Part shown: one piece after another, positions 7,479 to 14,492 of the stretch | Position numbering within the stretch: position 1 is the stretch's first letter | How the letters are laid out: each line of letters begins with the position of its first letter | Source of the DNA: Gemmatimonadota bacterium | GTDB lineage: Bacteria > Gemmatimonadota > Gemmatimonadetes > Gemmatimonadales > Gemmatimonadaceae | Assembly: GCA_947461225.1 (NCBI GenBank) | Contig: CANHJV010000026.1 | Location: 1 to 33,373 of the forward strand | Direction: 5' to 3' | Length of the DNA stretch: 33,373 nucleotides | The notes under the pieces: model-generated | What the model was told of the DNA's origin: nothing | Database searches by the model: none | What the model saw: only the letters and a program-made list of their open reading frames with translations | Program-made: the position numbers and the translations under genes

Positions 7479-8522
7479 TTACTTCGCCGGTGGTAGTGGC
7501 TTCGCGCTGTCCGTGCCTTGGAGCAGGTCGGCAAGGCCGGTGAAGGTGCCGGCCTTGAGCAGCAGGCCCACCGAATCACTGGCCGCCATCGCGGTGGTGG
7601 GGATGCGATCGCGCAGGGCGGGGTTCACCACGAGGCGCACCACGTCGTCCTTCACCCCGAGCTCGAACACGCGGCCCTTGAAGGTGCCGGCCTGCACTTC
7701 GCGGGCGACCATCAGGAATGCTTTCGGCAAATCGATCACGACGCTGGCGATGATGACGTCGGGGGCCACACTGTTCTGGTCGGCGTTGGTACCGAAGGCG
7801 AGGATCTTCTTTTCGCGCGCCGCCTGAAATACCCCAAGACCGGCGGCGTCGGCGTTCTGGAAAATGATGTCGGCGCCCTGCGCGATCTGGGCCAGCGCCT
7901 GTTCCTTGCCGGCGCTCGCGTCGTCCCAGTTGCCGATGTACGACGTGATGACGCTGACCTTCGGATTGACCGACTTGGCACCGCGCTCGAAGGCGAGAAA
8001 GCTGATCTTCACGGGCGGCAGCTCGGTGCCGGCGATGAGGCCGATCGTGTTCGACTTCGTGACCGCGCCGGCGATCATGCCTGCCTGGTACGAGGCCTCT
8101 TCGAAGGCGAACGCGAGGCCGGCCACGTTGGGCGCGGTGATCCGGCCTGACGTGATGGCGTAGTGCGTGTTCGGATAGTTGGGGGCCACGCGGGCGGCGG
8201 CTTCCTGGTACTCGAAGCCATTCCCGATCACGAGGTCATATCCCTGCGCGCCGTACTGTCGGAAGTTCTCGTCGAACTCGGCGGGCGTCTTGGTTTGAAT
8301 GTGCGACGTTTCCGCGCCCAGCGAATCGCGAATGGCAAGGAGCCCTTCGTGCGCGATGCCGTTCCAGGACTTGTCCGAGATTGGTCCGGGGGTGAGCAGT
8401 GCCACCCGCATCTTCTTGGTGGCGGTGGCGCTGTCGGCCGTGCCGGCTTTCTCTCCGCCGCAGGCGGTGAGGAGCGCGATGAGCGAGCCAACGGCGACGC
8501 GTACGAAGCGATTGTTCTGCAT
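7479..8522 (-). CDS. BMP family substrate-binding lipoprotein of ABC importer
   Basis: This 347-aa lipoprotein begins at ATG 8522. A signal peptide ends in lipobox LLTAC (Cys21), followed by a short Gly/Ser/Thr linker. The mature part has BMP/PnrA features: MRVALLTPGPISDKSWNG at the first strand, the segment DLVIGNGFEYQEAAARVA, a region AFAFEEASYQAGMIAGAVTKSNTIG very typical of the family, IGNWDDASAGKEQA and DIIFQNADAAGLGV. PnrA-type proteins bind purine nucleosides in a deep cleft, which is the basis for the proposed substrate. It is the first gene of the five-gene operon running leftward to 3103. The 80-bp gap to parB carries a direct repeat that could be an operator. Confidence 0.94.
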   Translation of the reverse strand: MQNNRFVRVAVGSLIALLTACGGEKAGTADSATATKKMRVALLTPGPISDKSWNGIAHEGLLAIRDSLGAETSHIQTKTPAEFDENFRQYGAQGYDLVIGNGFEYQEAAARVAPNYPNTHYAITSGRITAPNVAGLAFAFEEASYQAGMIAGAVTKSNTIGLIAGTELPPVKISFLAFERGAKSVNPKVSVITSYIGNWDDASAGKEQALAQIAQGADIIFQNADAAGLGVFQAAREKKILAFGTNADQNSVAPDVIIASVVIDLPKAFLMVAREVQAGTFKGRVFELGVKDDVVRLVVNPALRDRIPTTAMAASDSVGLLLKAGTFTGLADLLQGTDSAKPLPPAK

Positions 8523-8546
8523 AAATGGGATTTATTCCGACGTTAA

Positions 8547-8576
8547 GGCGCTTTGATGCAGTGATGATGGCGCTTT
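8547..8576. promoter_or_regulatory. Direct repeat upstream of the nucleoside operon, possible operator
   Basis: GGCGCTTT occurs at 8547-8554 and again at 8569-8576, exactly 22 bp (about two helical turns) apart. Both copies lie in the only AT-richer gap upstream of the BMP lipoprotein start (8522). Same-face repeats at this spacing are what a dimeric regulator would use. No regulator is identified and the motif could be chance. Confidence 0.25.
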
Positions 8577-8602
8577 TGTGATTTGAAAGCAGCCGATTTG
8601 AG

Positions 8603-9583
8603 TTAGTCGAGCGACACGCCGAGGATGTCGAGTAGGCGCTCGAGATCATCGTTGGAGAAGAAGGCGATGCGGACTTCGCCTTTGTCCTTCGCTGAGAGCT
8701 GAATGGACACGCCGGTTTGGAGTTTCCGACGGAGGCGCTCTTCGATCTGTCGGACGGTGGCGGCAGACGCTCCGGCGGGAACGGTCCCTTGGGTGTCGGC
8801 CGTTTTCTTTCCGGCGGCGGGCGGCTTGGGGCGTCCGGCTTGCACGCGACGCTCGACTTCGCGGACGGAGAGTCCGCCATCGATGATGTCGCGGGCCATG
8901 TCCACGATCGCCCGTTCGGTGGCGAGCGGAAGCAGGGCGCGGGCGTGTCCGGCGGTGAGCTGCTTCTCCTGCAACATCCGTCGTACCGAGGCGGGGAGCT
9001 GCCGGAGGCGGAGTGCGTTGGCGACGGTGGAGCGATCCTTCCCGACGACGTCGGCGACTTCCTGGTTGTTGAGCTGGAATTCGTCGGCGAGCCGCTGATA
9101 GCCGTCCGCCTCTTCGATGGGATCGAGGTCGGCGCGCTGCAGGTTTTCGATCATGGCCAAGACCAGGAGGGTCTTGTCGTCAACCGGCTTCACGAGCGCG
9201 GGGATCTCGGTCCAGCCCAATCGCGTGGCGGCGCGGAAGCGACGCTCGCCGGCGATCAGTTCGTAGCCGGTGCCATTCGGGGCAGGACGGACGGTGATGG
9301 GCTGCAGCAGGCCATTGACCCGCAGACTCGCTTCGAGGTCGGCCAGTTCTTCGGGCCGGAACTCCTGACGCGGCTGATAGGGATTGGCGCGAATCTGCGA
9401 AAGCTTGAGCGTGCGAAGCGGCGATGCTTCGCGCTCGACCTCCGAGACCGAGGCGGTGGTACCGGTGGAGGTACCGGCGGCGCCGGCTTTCGGGGCGTCT
9501 TTCGGGGCGTCTTTCGGGCTATCACGTCGGGCGAGCAGGGCATCGAGCCCGCGTCCGAGGCGGCGAGGGGGTTCAGGCGTCAT
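8603..9583 (-). CDS. parB: ParB/Spo0J chromosome-partition protein (parS-binding CTPase)
   Basis: This 326-aa ParB starts at ATG 9583. The N-terminal RRLGRGLDALLA (6-17) is the ParA-stimulating basic peptide. An acidic, Lys/Asp/Ala repeat-like linker (SPKDAPKDAPK) follows, then the ParB/Srx CTP-binding domain starting LRTLKLSQIRANPYQPR. It includes LQPITVRP and the box GERRFRAA. The helix-turn-helix is NNQEVADVVGKDRSTVANALRL, and the C-terminal dimerisation domain ends FFSNDDLERLLDILGVSLD. ParB loads onto parS, slides as a CTP clamp and recruits SMC. Two parS-like sites lie just upstream of parA, 32 bp of spacer separates parA from parB, and the order parA-parB is the usual chromosomal one. 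Confidence 0.97.
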   Translation of the reverse strand: MTPEPPRRLGRGLDALLARRDSPKDAPKDAPKAGAAGTSTGTTASVSEVEREASPLRTLKLSQIRANPYQPRQEFRPEELADLEASLRVNGLLQPITVRPAPNGTGYELIAGERRFRAATRLGWTEIPALVKPVDDKTLLVLAMIENLQRADLDPIEEADGYQRLADEFQLNNQEVADVVGKDRSTVANALRLRQLPASVRRMLQEKQLTAGHARALLPLATERAIVDMARDIIDGGLSVREVERRVQAGRPKPPAAGKKTADTQGTVPAGASAATVRQIEERLRRKLQTGVSIQLSAKDKGEVRIAFFSNDDLERLLDILGVSLD

Positions 9584-9615
9584 AAATGCTACGTAAGTGC
9601 TTGATGCAATGAATG

Positions 9616-10410
9616 TTACGCGTCTTCAGCCGGCTTCGATTCGGCGGCCGTGCGTTCAATGAGCTCGCGGGCTACGGACATGTAGGCCTGAGCGCCAACG
9701 GAAGCCACGTCGTACACCACGATTGGCTTGCCGAAGCTCGGGGCTTCAGCGAGTCGGATGTTTCGTGGAACCACCGTGGTGAAGACCTTCTCGCCGAAGT
9801 GGGCCCGGGCGTCGGCCGCGACCTGTCTCGAGAGATTCAGGCGGGCGTCGTACATGGTGAGCAGAACGCTGTCGACGTCGAGCTCAGGGTTGAGCGAATC
9901 CTGGACGCGTTGCACGGTACCGAGCAGCTGCGAGAGTCCCTCAAGGGCGTAGTACTCGCACTGGAGGGGAATCAGGATGGCATCAGCCGCCACGAGCATG
10001 TTCAGCGTGATCAGGCCCAGCGAGGGCGGGCAATCGATCAGGATGAAGTCGTAGCGATCGCGGATCGGCGCGAGGGCGTCTCGCATCCGGGTCCCGCGGT
10101 CTTCGGCATCCACGAGCTCGACCTCGGCCCCTGAGAGCTCAGGGGTTGTCGGGAGCACGTCGAGGTGACGGAACTGGACGTTACGGATGAGGGCCTGATC
10201 GACGGATGCACCGCCGATCAGGACGTCGTAGCAGTCCACTGTGAAGTCATCGCGGGAAATCCCGCAGCCGCTGGTGGCGTTGCCTTGAGGGTCGGCATCG
10301 ATGAGCAGCGTGCGCTGCTCCGCAACGGCGAGCGAGGCGGCGAGGTTCACAGCAGTGGTGGTCTTACCAACTCCACCTTTCTGATTGGCGATAGCGAGGA
10401 TGCGTGCCAA
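9616..10410 (-). CDS. parA: ParA/Soj chromosome-partition ATPase
   Basis: The deviant Walker A KGGVGKTTT sits about 10 residues from the chosen start. Other marks are LLIDADPQGNATSGCG (Walker A'), YDFILIDCPPSLG (Walker B) and LNMLVAADAILIPLQCEYYALEGL. The start is uncertain: TTG at 10410 gives LARILAIANQKGGVGK, the usual N-terminus, with 264 aa. An upstream ATG at 10458 would add 16 residues (MEPILPLPAHPPRRRL) that do not look conserved and has an AGGAG only 1 nt away. I prefer TTG on family grounds. ParA binds DNA nonspecifically with ATP and is displaced by ParB, moving origins. Sitting next to parS, parB and mnmG, this is the chromosomal system, not a plasmid type. Confidence 0.95.
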   Translation of the reverse strand: MARILAIANQKGGVGKTTTAVNLAASLAVAEQRTLLIDADPQGNATSGCGISRDDFTVDCYDVLIGGASVDQALIRNVQFRHLDVLPTTPELSGAEVELVDAEDRGTRMRDALAPIRDRYDFILIDCPPSLGLITLNMLVAADAILIPLQCEYYALEGLSQLLGTVQRVQDSLNPELDVDSVLLTMYDARLNLSRQVAADARAHFGEKVFTTVVPRNIRLAEAPSFGKPIVVYDVASVGAQAYMSVARELIERTAAESKPAEDA

Positions 10411-10524
10411 GAGTCGTCTGCGAGGAGGGTGCGCGGGGAGCGGTAGTATAGGCTCCACTCCTGTTCGGGACTATCGTGTGAGCAGACCAATCCGGTGGTT
10501 TTGGCAAGAATTCAGCGGTTTTGG

Positions 10525-10540
10525 TGTTTCACGTGAAACC
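10525..10540. other. parS site 1
   Basis: The 16-mer TGTTTCACGTGAAACC matches the consensus parS palindrome TGTTTCACGTGAAACA at 15 of 16 positions. It lies about 115 bp upstream of the preferred parA start, the usual place for chromosomal ParB loading sites. Confidence 0.93.
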
Positions 10541-10577
10541 CGTCGCCCTGCCGAGACCCCAGAGGGCGATATCACGC

Positions 10578-10593
10578 CGTTTCACGTGGAACA
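10578..10593. other. parS site 2
   Basis: CGTTTCACGTGGAACA matches the parS consensus at 14 of 16 positions, with changes at the first base and at position 12. Centre-to-centre distance from site 1 is 53 bp, about five helical turns. Confidence 0.85.
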
Positions 10594-10600
10594 GAACCCA

Positions 10601-10639
10601 AGAGCGGGGGAGACCTGACAATCAGGCCTCCCCCGCTCT
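10601..10639 (-). terminator. Strong hairpin after the SIMPL-domain gene
   Basis: A 12-bp GC-rich stem (AGAGCGGGGGAG at 10601-10612 with its complement at 10628-10639) continues, past one mismatch, into five more pairs (CCTGA/TCAGG) around a 3-nt loop. It lies 20 bp downstream of the SIMPL gene stop. Read on the minus strand it is followed by a moderately T-rich TGGGTTCTGTT. It also insulates the parS sites from that transcription. Confidence 0.75.
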
Positions 10640-10659
10640 CGTTCGACCAGCCGAATGGG

Positions 10660-11418
10660 CTACTTCGTGAAGCGCCAGCGCGTGGTCACGCTCACCGCGA
10701 CGGTCGCCATCCCTTCGCTCACCGGCGTCGCCATCGCCGCATCGGCCATCTCCATCTTTGCCATGGCCATCACGGCCCTCGGCTGAGGCCGCTCGAACTC
10801 GTTGATGTTGAGCTCGAGTAGTTCGGCGATCTGTCCGCCGGCTGCCGTCGCCGCGACTTCCGCCTGACGGCGGGCGCTCTCGACCGCCTTGGTGAGGGCA
10901 CTCTCCTGCGCCTTCGCTCGGTCCTTCACGAGGAAGTCGAGCCCAGCAACCCGATTACCACCATTGGTCAGCGCGGCGTCGATGATCGGTCCGGCCTGCT
11001 CAATCTTGTCGGTGACCACCTGCACGATGTTGCTCACCTGGTATCCGTCGATCACGACGCGCTGTGTCTTCTGATCGTATCGCTGGATCGGCATCACGCT
11101 GTAGTTGAGCGTCTGGATCTGCGAGGCGGGAATGCCCAGTGCGCGGATCGCGGCCAGGATCGCCGTCTGCTTCTTGTTGTTTTCCTGCGAGGCCAGCGCG
11201 GCGGTCTTGGCCTGCGTCTCCATGCCGACCTGCACCTGCGCGCGGTCGGGCGCGACCTGCACTTCTCCGCGACCACTGACCACGATCTGCGGCGGCGGTT
11301 GTGGCATCGACATCTGGGCGGCGGCCTGCGTGGCGAGCGCGGGGGTGGCGAGCGCGCCCAGTACGAACGCGACAGCAGTTAGTGGGCGAACGGCCCGGTT
11401 CGACACACGATCGGTCAT
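10660..11418 (-). CDS. SIMPL domain (DUF541) secreted or periplasmic protein
   Basis: ATG at 11418 is preceded by AGGAG with a 7-nt spacer, better than the in-frame ATG at 11433. The 252-aa product has a signal peptide (RPLTAVAFVLGALATPALA) with likely cleavage near ATQAAAQ. The SIMPL/DUF541 domain follows: IVVSGRGEVQVAPDRAQV (residues 45-62), a long helix of QENNKKQTAILAAI, LGIPASQIQTLNYSV, YQVSNIVQVVTDKIEQAG, and a final VSVTTRWRF strand. Family members such as E. coli YggE and BP26 form channel-like periplasmic multimers; YggE is linked with reduced oxidative stress. The function here is unknown. The gene sits between parS and mnmG, where rsmG is often found. A Met/Ala-rich loop (AVMAMAKMEMADAAMA) near the C-terminus is unusual. 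Confidence 0.9.
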   Translation of the reverse strand: MTDRVSNRAVRPLTAVAFVLGALATPALATQAAAQMSMPQPPPQIVVSGRGEVQVAPDRAQVQVGMETQAKTAALASQENNKKQTAILAAIRALGIPASQIQTLNYSVMPIQRYDQKTQRVVIDGYQVSNIVQVVTDKIEQAGPIIDAALTNGGNRVAGLDFLVKDRAKAQESALTKAVESARRQAEVAATAAGGQIAELLELNINEFERPQPRAVMAMAKMEMADAAMATPVSEGMATVAVSVTTRWRFTK

Positions 11419-11705
11419 AGTGAATCTCCTCATCTATATAGAAGGCGAGTGTTGGTGCATCGCAAATACCCCGTACGGACAGTTTCGGTCAAATGTGGCA
11501 CAGTTTGGTGGCGAACCGTACGAATTTCGTTACGAAGTGTGATAGTATACGATACACTATAAAAGCATTATTGCGTCATCATAAAGACAAATGTCGGTAT
11601 CGTGATAGGATCTCGGTGATACGCTGATCTGTAGGGTCGGGGCAAGCTGCCGCCGCTTTTCGGAGACGAACAGATCTGGCAAAGTTGCACACCTGCTGAG
11701 CTGAT

Positions 11706-11757
11706 CTTCGCGCCCTTCGCGCCCTTCGCGCCCTTCGCGCCCTTCGCGCCCTTCGCG
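11706..11757. repeat. 9-bp tandem repeat, five perfect units plus a partial
   Basis: CTTCGCGCC is repeated five times without error from 11706 to 11750, followed by CTTCGCG. The period of 9 keeps any overlapping frame open. It lies in non-coding DNA downstream of mnmG. This is a slippage-prone microsatellite; no function is visible. Confidence 0.9.
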
Positions 11758-11798
11758 TGAACCGCGGTCCGCTCCGACCATTCGGTGCCGTCCGCACG

Positions 11799-11823
11799 CA
11801 CCCCGCACCCCGCACCCCGCACC
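11799..11823. repeat. 7-bp tandem repeat, about 3.5 units
   Basis: CACCCCG is repeated three times from 11799, then CACC, ending five bases before the mnmG stop codon. It is a second, unrelated simple repeat in the same spacer. Confidence 0.85.
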
Positions 11824-11828
11824 TTGAC

Positions 11829-13790
11829 CTACTCGGGCAGCGTCCGCCGGATCTCCATCAGCAGATTCTGCAGATCCGCCGGGCTGATACCCGGGATCTG
11901 ACCCGCCTGCGCCAGGGTGGCCGGGCGGATGCGCGTGAGCTTCTGGCGCGCCTCGATCGAGATGGTCAGCATCGCCTCGTAATTCAGCGACGCGTGCAGC
12001 AACACCGCCCCCTGCGCCTTTAGGCGATTGGCGCGGTTGCGCTCTTTCTCGAAGTAGCGCTCGTATTTGATCTCGAGCTCCGCCCCGACGACCGCGTCCA
12101 TCGGGAGCGTGTCCCCCACGCCGGCAGCGCTGAAGAGGGCGTGCAGTGACACGTCCTGGCGGCGCGTCAGTTCGATCGCGCGCACCGCGTGCAGCAAGGG
12201 CGCCGAGCCGACGGCCAGCAGCAGTGGGTCGGCCACCGTGGGCGTCATGCTCGTGCGCTCCGCCAACGCGTAGGCCTCACGCACCGCGCCCAATCGTCTG
12301 CCCATCTGTGTCTGCTCGTCGGGCGCCAAGAGCCCCAGCCCGTCGGCCACCTCACCCAGACGCGCCAGTGCGTTGTCCTGCCGGACCGTGAGACGGAACT
12401 CGCTGCGGGAGGTGAACAAGCGATACGGCTCATCCACGCCGCGCGTCACCAGATCGTCGATCAGCACGCCGATGTAGCTCGTTTCGCGACCAAGGATCAC
12501 CGGCTCGCGTTCCTGCACCCATCGGGCGGCGTTGAGGCCGGCGATCACGCCTTGTCCGGCCGCTTCCTCGTAGCCCGTCGTCCCATTCACCTGTCCGGCG
12601 AAATACAGACCGTGCACTGCGCGTGACGCGAGTGTCGACGACAGCTGCGTGGGCGGATAGTAGTCGTACTCGATCGCGTAGCCGGCGCGCGTCATCCGCA
12701 CGTCTTCAAGGCCGCGCACACTGCGCATGACCGCGAGTTGCACCGGCGCCGGCAACGACGTCGATAACCCATTCACATACAACTCGCTCGTGTCGTGTCC
12801 TTCCGGCTCGAGAAAGAGTTGATGTTGCGCCTTGTCGGGAAACTTCACGACTTTGTCTTCGACGCTCGGGCAATAGCGCGGACCACGCGACGCGATGGCA
12901 CCGCCATACATCGCCGACTCGGCGAGATGATCGGCGATGATCGACGTACCCGCTTCGTCGAGCATCGTGAGCCAGCAGGGCATCTGCGCCGGATGACGCG
13001 TACGCACGGCACCGTCCACAACGTGGGCACGGGGCGTGGGCCAGAAGTGCGACCACGAATAGTCGAACTGCTCGATCTCGCTGTGCTGCAGCTCGAGATC
13101 GCCGGTGCGCACACTGCGTCCATCAATGCGCGGCGGCGTGCCGGTTTTGAAGCGTTCCGTGGTGAGACCGAGCGCGTCGAGCTGTTCGCCGAGCAACACG
13201 GACGACGCTTCACCGGCGCGACCGCCGCTGATCTGGGTGCCGGTGCCGATGTGCATCTTGCCGCGTCCGAACGTACCGGTGGTGAGCACGACGGCGCGTG
13301 TCCCGAAGCGACGGCCTTCCATCGTTTCCACGCCCGACACACGTGCGCCGCTCGCGTCGAACAACAGGCGCGCCACCATCCCCTGAATGGTGACGAGGTT
13401 GGGCTGTGCTTCGAGCAGCTGTCGCACGGCGCGCCGATAGAGGCCGCGATCGCACTGCGCACGCGGTGCCCACACCGCCGGCCCTTTGCCGCGGTTGAGC
13501 ATCCGGAATTGCACCGAGGCCAGGTCGGTGGCGCGCGCCATGATGCCGCCCAGCGCGTCGACTTCACGCACCACGGTGCCTTTGGCGATGCCGCCGATGG
13601 CCGGGTTGCACGAGAGCTGTCCGATCTGCTCCAGTGCGCCGGTGATCAAGGCCACGGAGGCGCCCGAACGGGCCGCCGCCACGGCGGCCTCGGTGCCCGC
13701 GTGGCCGGCGCCGATGACCACCACGTCGAACGAGGCCTCGACCGCAGCGCTGGCGGCAGAGTGGAGCTGGTGAGTGGGGGACCGCGTCAT
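11829..13790 (-). CDS. mnmG: tRNA uridine-5-carboxymethylaminomethyl(34) synthesis enzyme MnmG (GidA)
   Basis: This 653-aa protein, the usual MnmG length with a slightly longer N-terminus, starts at ATG 13790. FAD binding is shown by DVVVIGAGHAGTEAAVAA (about residues 23-40). Other hallmarks are SCNPAIGGIAKG, GRKGPAVW-like MLNRGKGPAVWAPRAQCD, LTTGTFGRGKMHIG, RYCPSVEDKVVKFPDK and GQVNGTTGYEEAAGQG. The C-terminal helical domain ends IPGISPADLQNLLMEIRRTL. With MnmE it installs the carboxymethylaminomethyl group on U34 of several tRNAs, using FAD, NADH, glycine and methylene-THF. In many bacteria it stands near oriC with rsmG, parA and parB; here a SIMPL gene and repeats replace rsmG. Confidence 0.98.
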   Translation of the reverse strand: MTRSPTHQLHSAASAAVEASFDVVVIGAGHAGTEAAVAAARSGASVALITGALEQIGQLSCNPAIGGIAKGTVVREVDALGGIMARATDLASVQFRMLNRGKGPAVWAPRAQCDRGLYRRAVRQLLEAQPNLVTIQGMVARLLFDASGARVSGVETMEGRRFGTRAVVLTTGTFGRGKMHIGTGTQISGGRAGEASSVLLGEQLDALGLTTERFKTGTPPRIDGRSVRTGDLELQHSEIEQFDYSWSHFWPTPRAHVVDGAVRTRHPAQMPCWLTMLDEAGTSIIADHLAESAMYGGAIASRGPRYCPSVEDKVVKFPDKAQHQLFLEPEGHDTSELYVNGLSTSLPAPVQLAVMRSVRGLEDVRMTRAGYAIEYDYYPPTQLSSTLASRAVHGLYFAGQVNGTTGYEEAAGQGVIAGLNAARWVQEREPVILGRETSYIGVLIDDLVTRGVDEPYRLFTSRSEFRLTVRQDNALARLGEVADGLGLLAPDEQTQMGRRLGAVREAYALAERTSMTPTVADPLLLAVGSAPLLHAVRAIELTRRQDVSLHALFSAAGVGDTLPMDAVVGAELEIKYERYFEKERNRANRLKAQGAVLLHASLNYEAMLTISIEARQKLTRIRPATLAQAGQIPGISPADLQNLLMEIRRTLPE

Positions 13791-13905
13791 GACGTTCTAA
13801 GCTAGACGGCGGGGCAAGACGGTTCCCCCGCGGCGGCCCGCGCTGCTATATCCTGCGGTATCCCTGAGACGTCGCACCACCCTCCCCCACCGACCACGCC
13901 CTCCG

Positions 13906-14196
13906 ATGCCGCTGATCCTCCCGAATACCGCGCCGACCCTGCTGATCCGGAAGTCGGCGTTCGAACGCGTCGAGATGACCCGGGCGCAGGTCGATGAGGC
14001 ACTGGGCCTGACCCCCGATGAATTCCGAATCGAAGGGGCGCTGATCGCGATCGGACCGCTGGTCGGTGAGGACACGCTCAGCGACTTGATCGAGCGACTC
14101 GAGGCGGCCGGGCTCGTGTATTACGACGATTTCTTCGAGTTGAGCGGAAACTGGCCCGAATGGCTGCGGCTCTTCGCCATGGACGCTTCCGTCTGA
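13906..14196 (+). CDS. Small conserved-looking protein of unknown function
   Basis: A 96-aa product starts at ATG 13906. It is predicted to be soluble, acidic in its second half, and alternates charged helices with hydrophobic positions (TRAQVDEALGLTPDEFRIEG, then EDTLSDLIERLEAAGLVYYDDFFEL). No membrane segment, Cys or known motif is seen. The composition and codon pattern look coding. It is divergent from mnmG with a 115-bp gap and overlaps the tail of the facing zinc-ribbon gene by 76 bp. I do not recognise the family. Confidence 0.6.
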   Translation: MPLILPNTAPTLLIRKSAFERVEMTRAQVDEALGLTPDEFRIEGALIAIGPLVGEDTLSDLIERLEAAGLVYYDDFFELSGNWPEWLRLFAMDASV

Positions 14197-14483
14197 TTCA
14201 CCAGCTTCCGGTGTCGTTCGGCCGATAGCCACACGTCACTGCGCCGGAGCACCCCTTCCCAGCCGCAGCCGATGCACCAGCTGCGGCGGAAGCGCTCACC
14301 CAGCACGCGCCACCAACCCACGCGTTCGACGGCCAGCGTTTCGCTGTCGCACAGCAGACAGGTGTCCCCGTCGGGGATCATCATCACGAACGCCTTGGTG
14401 GCGAGCCAAATGAACGCGAAGCGGATCGTCACGAAAAAGACGATGAATATTGCCGCGTCGGTCCAGCTCCAGCGTCCTGGCAT
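14121..14483 (-). CDS. Small membrane protein with a four-cysteine zinc-ribbon-like motif
   Basis: The product from ATG 14483 is 120 aa (a GTG at 14486 would add one residue). One hydrophobic helix (AAIFIVFFVTIRFAFIWLA, about 10-28) is followed by CLLC (42-45) and CIGC (70-73), a CxxC-24-CxxC spacing suited to one zinc ion. A basic region lies between and after them. The last 25 residues (from NQTEAS on) are encoded opposite the end of the facing 96-aa gene and may be a read-on extension of an older, shorter protein. It lies 9 bp downstream of the YheT-like hydrolase stop, in the same direction, so it may be cotranscribed. The function is unknown. Confidence 0.6.
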   Translation of the reverse strand: MPGRWSWTDAAIFIVFFVTIRFAFIWLATKAFVMMIPDGDTCLLCDSETLAVERVGWWRVLGERFRRSWCIGCGWEGVLRRSDVWLSAERHRKLVNQTEASMAKSRSHSGQFPLNSKKSS

Positions 14484-14492
14484 CACATGAAC

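Larger units (their letters stand above)
11419..11828. other. 410-bp intergenic spacer: AT-richer promoter half and repeat half
   Basis: The left half (to about 11640) is clearly AT-richer than the surroundings. On the minus strand it holds a candidate promoter for the SIMPL gene: TTGACC at 11487-11492 and TATTTG at 11463-11468 with an 18-bp spacer. CCGTACGG (11471-11478) recurs as CCGTACG at 11516-11522, and ACAGTTTCGGT (11479-11489) is echoed by a nearby ACAGTTTGGT, so an operator is conceivable. The right half holds two tandem repeats and the distal end of mnmG. Short open frames across the repeats read as Ala-Lys-Gly or Arg-Ala repeats and are not taken as genes. Confidence 0.5.

Noticed and set aside
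11557..11822. Three short open frames reading Ala-Lys-Gly or Arg-Ala repeats
   Set aside because: They exist because the 9-bp tandem repeat keeps all frames open. There is no start signal or conserved part, so the DNA is treated as a non-coding repeat.
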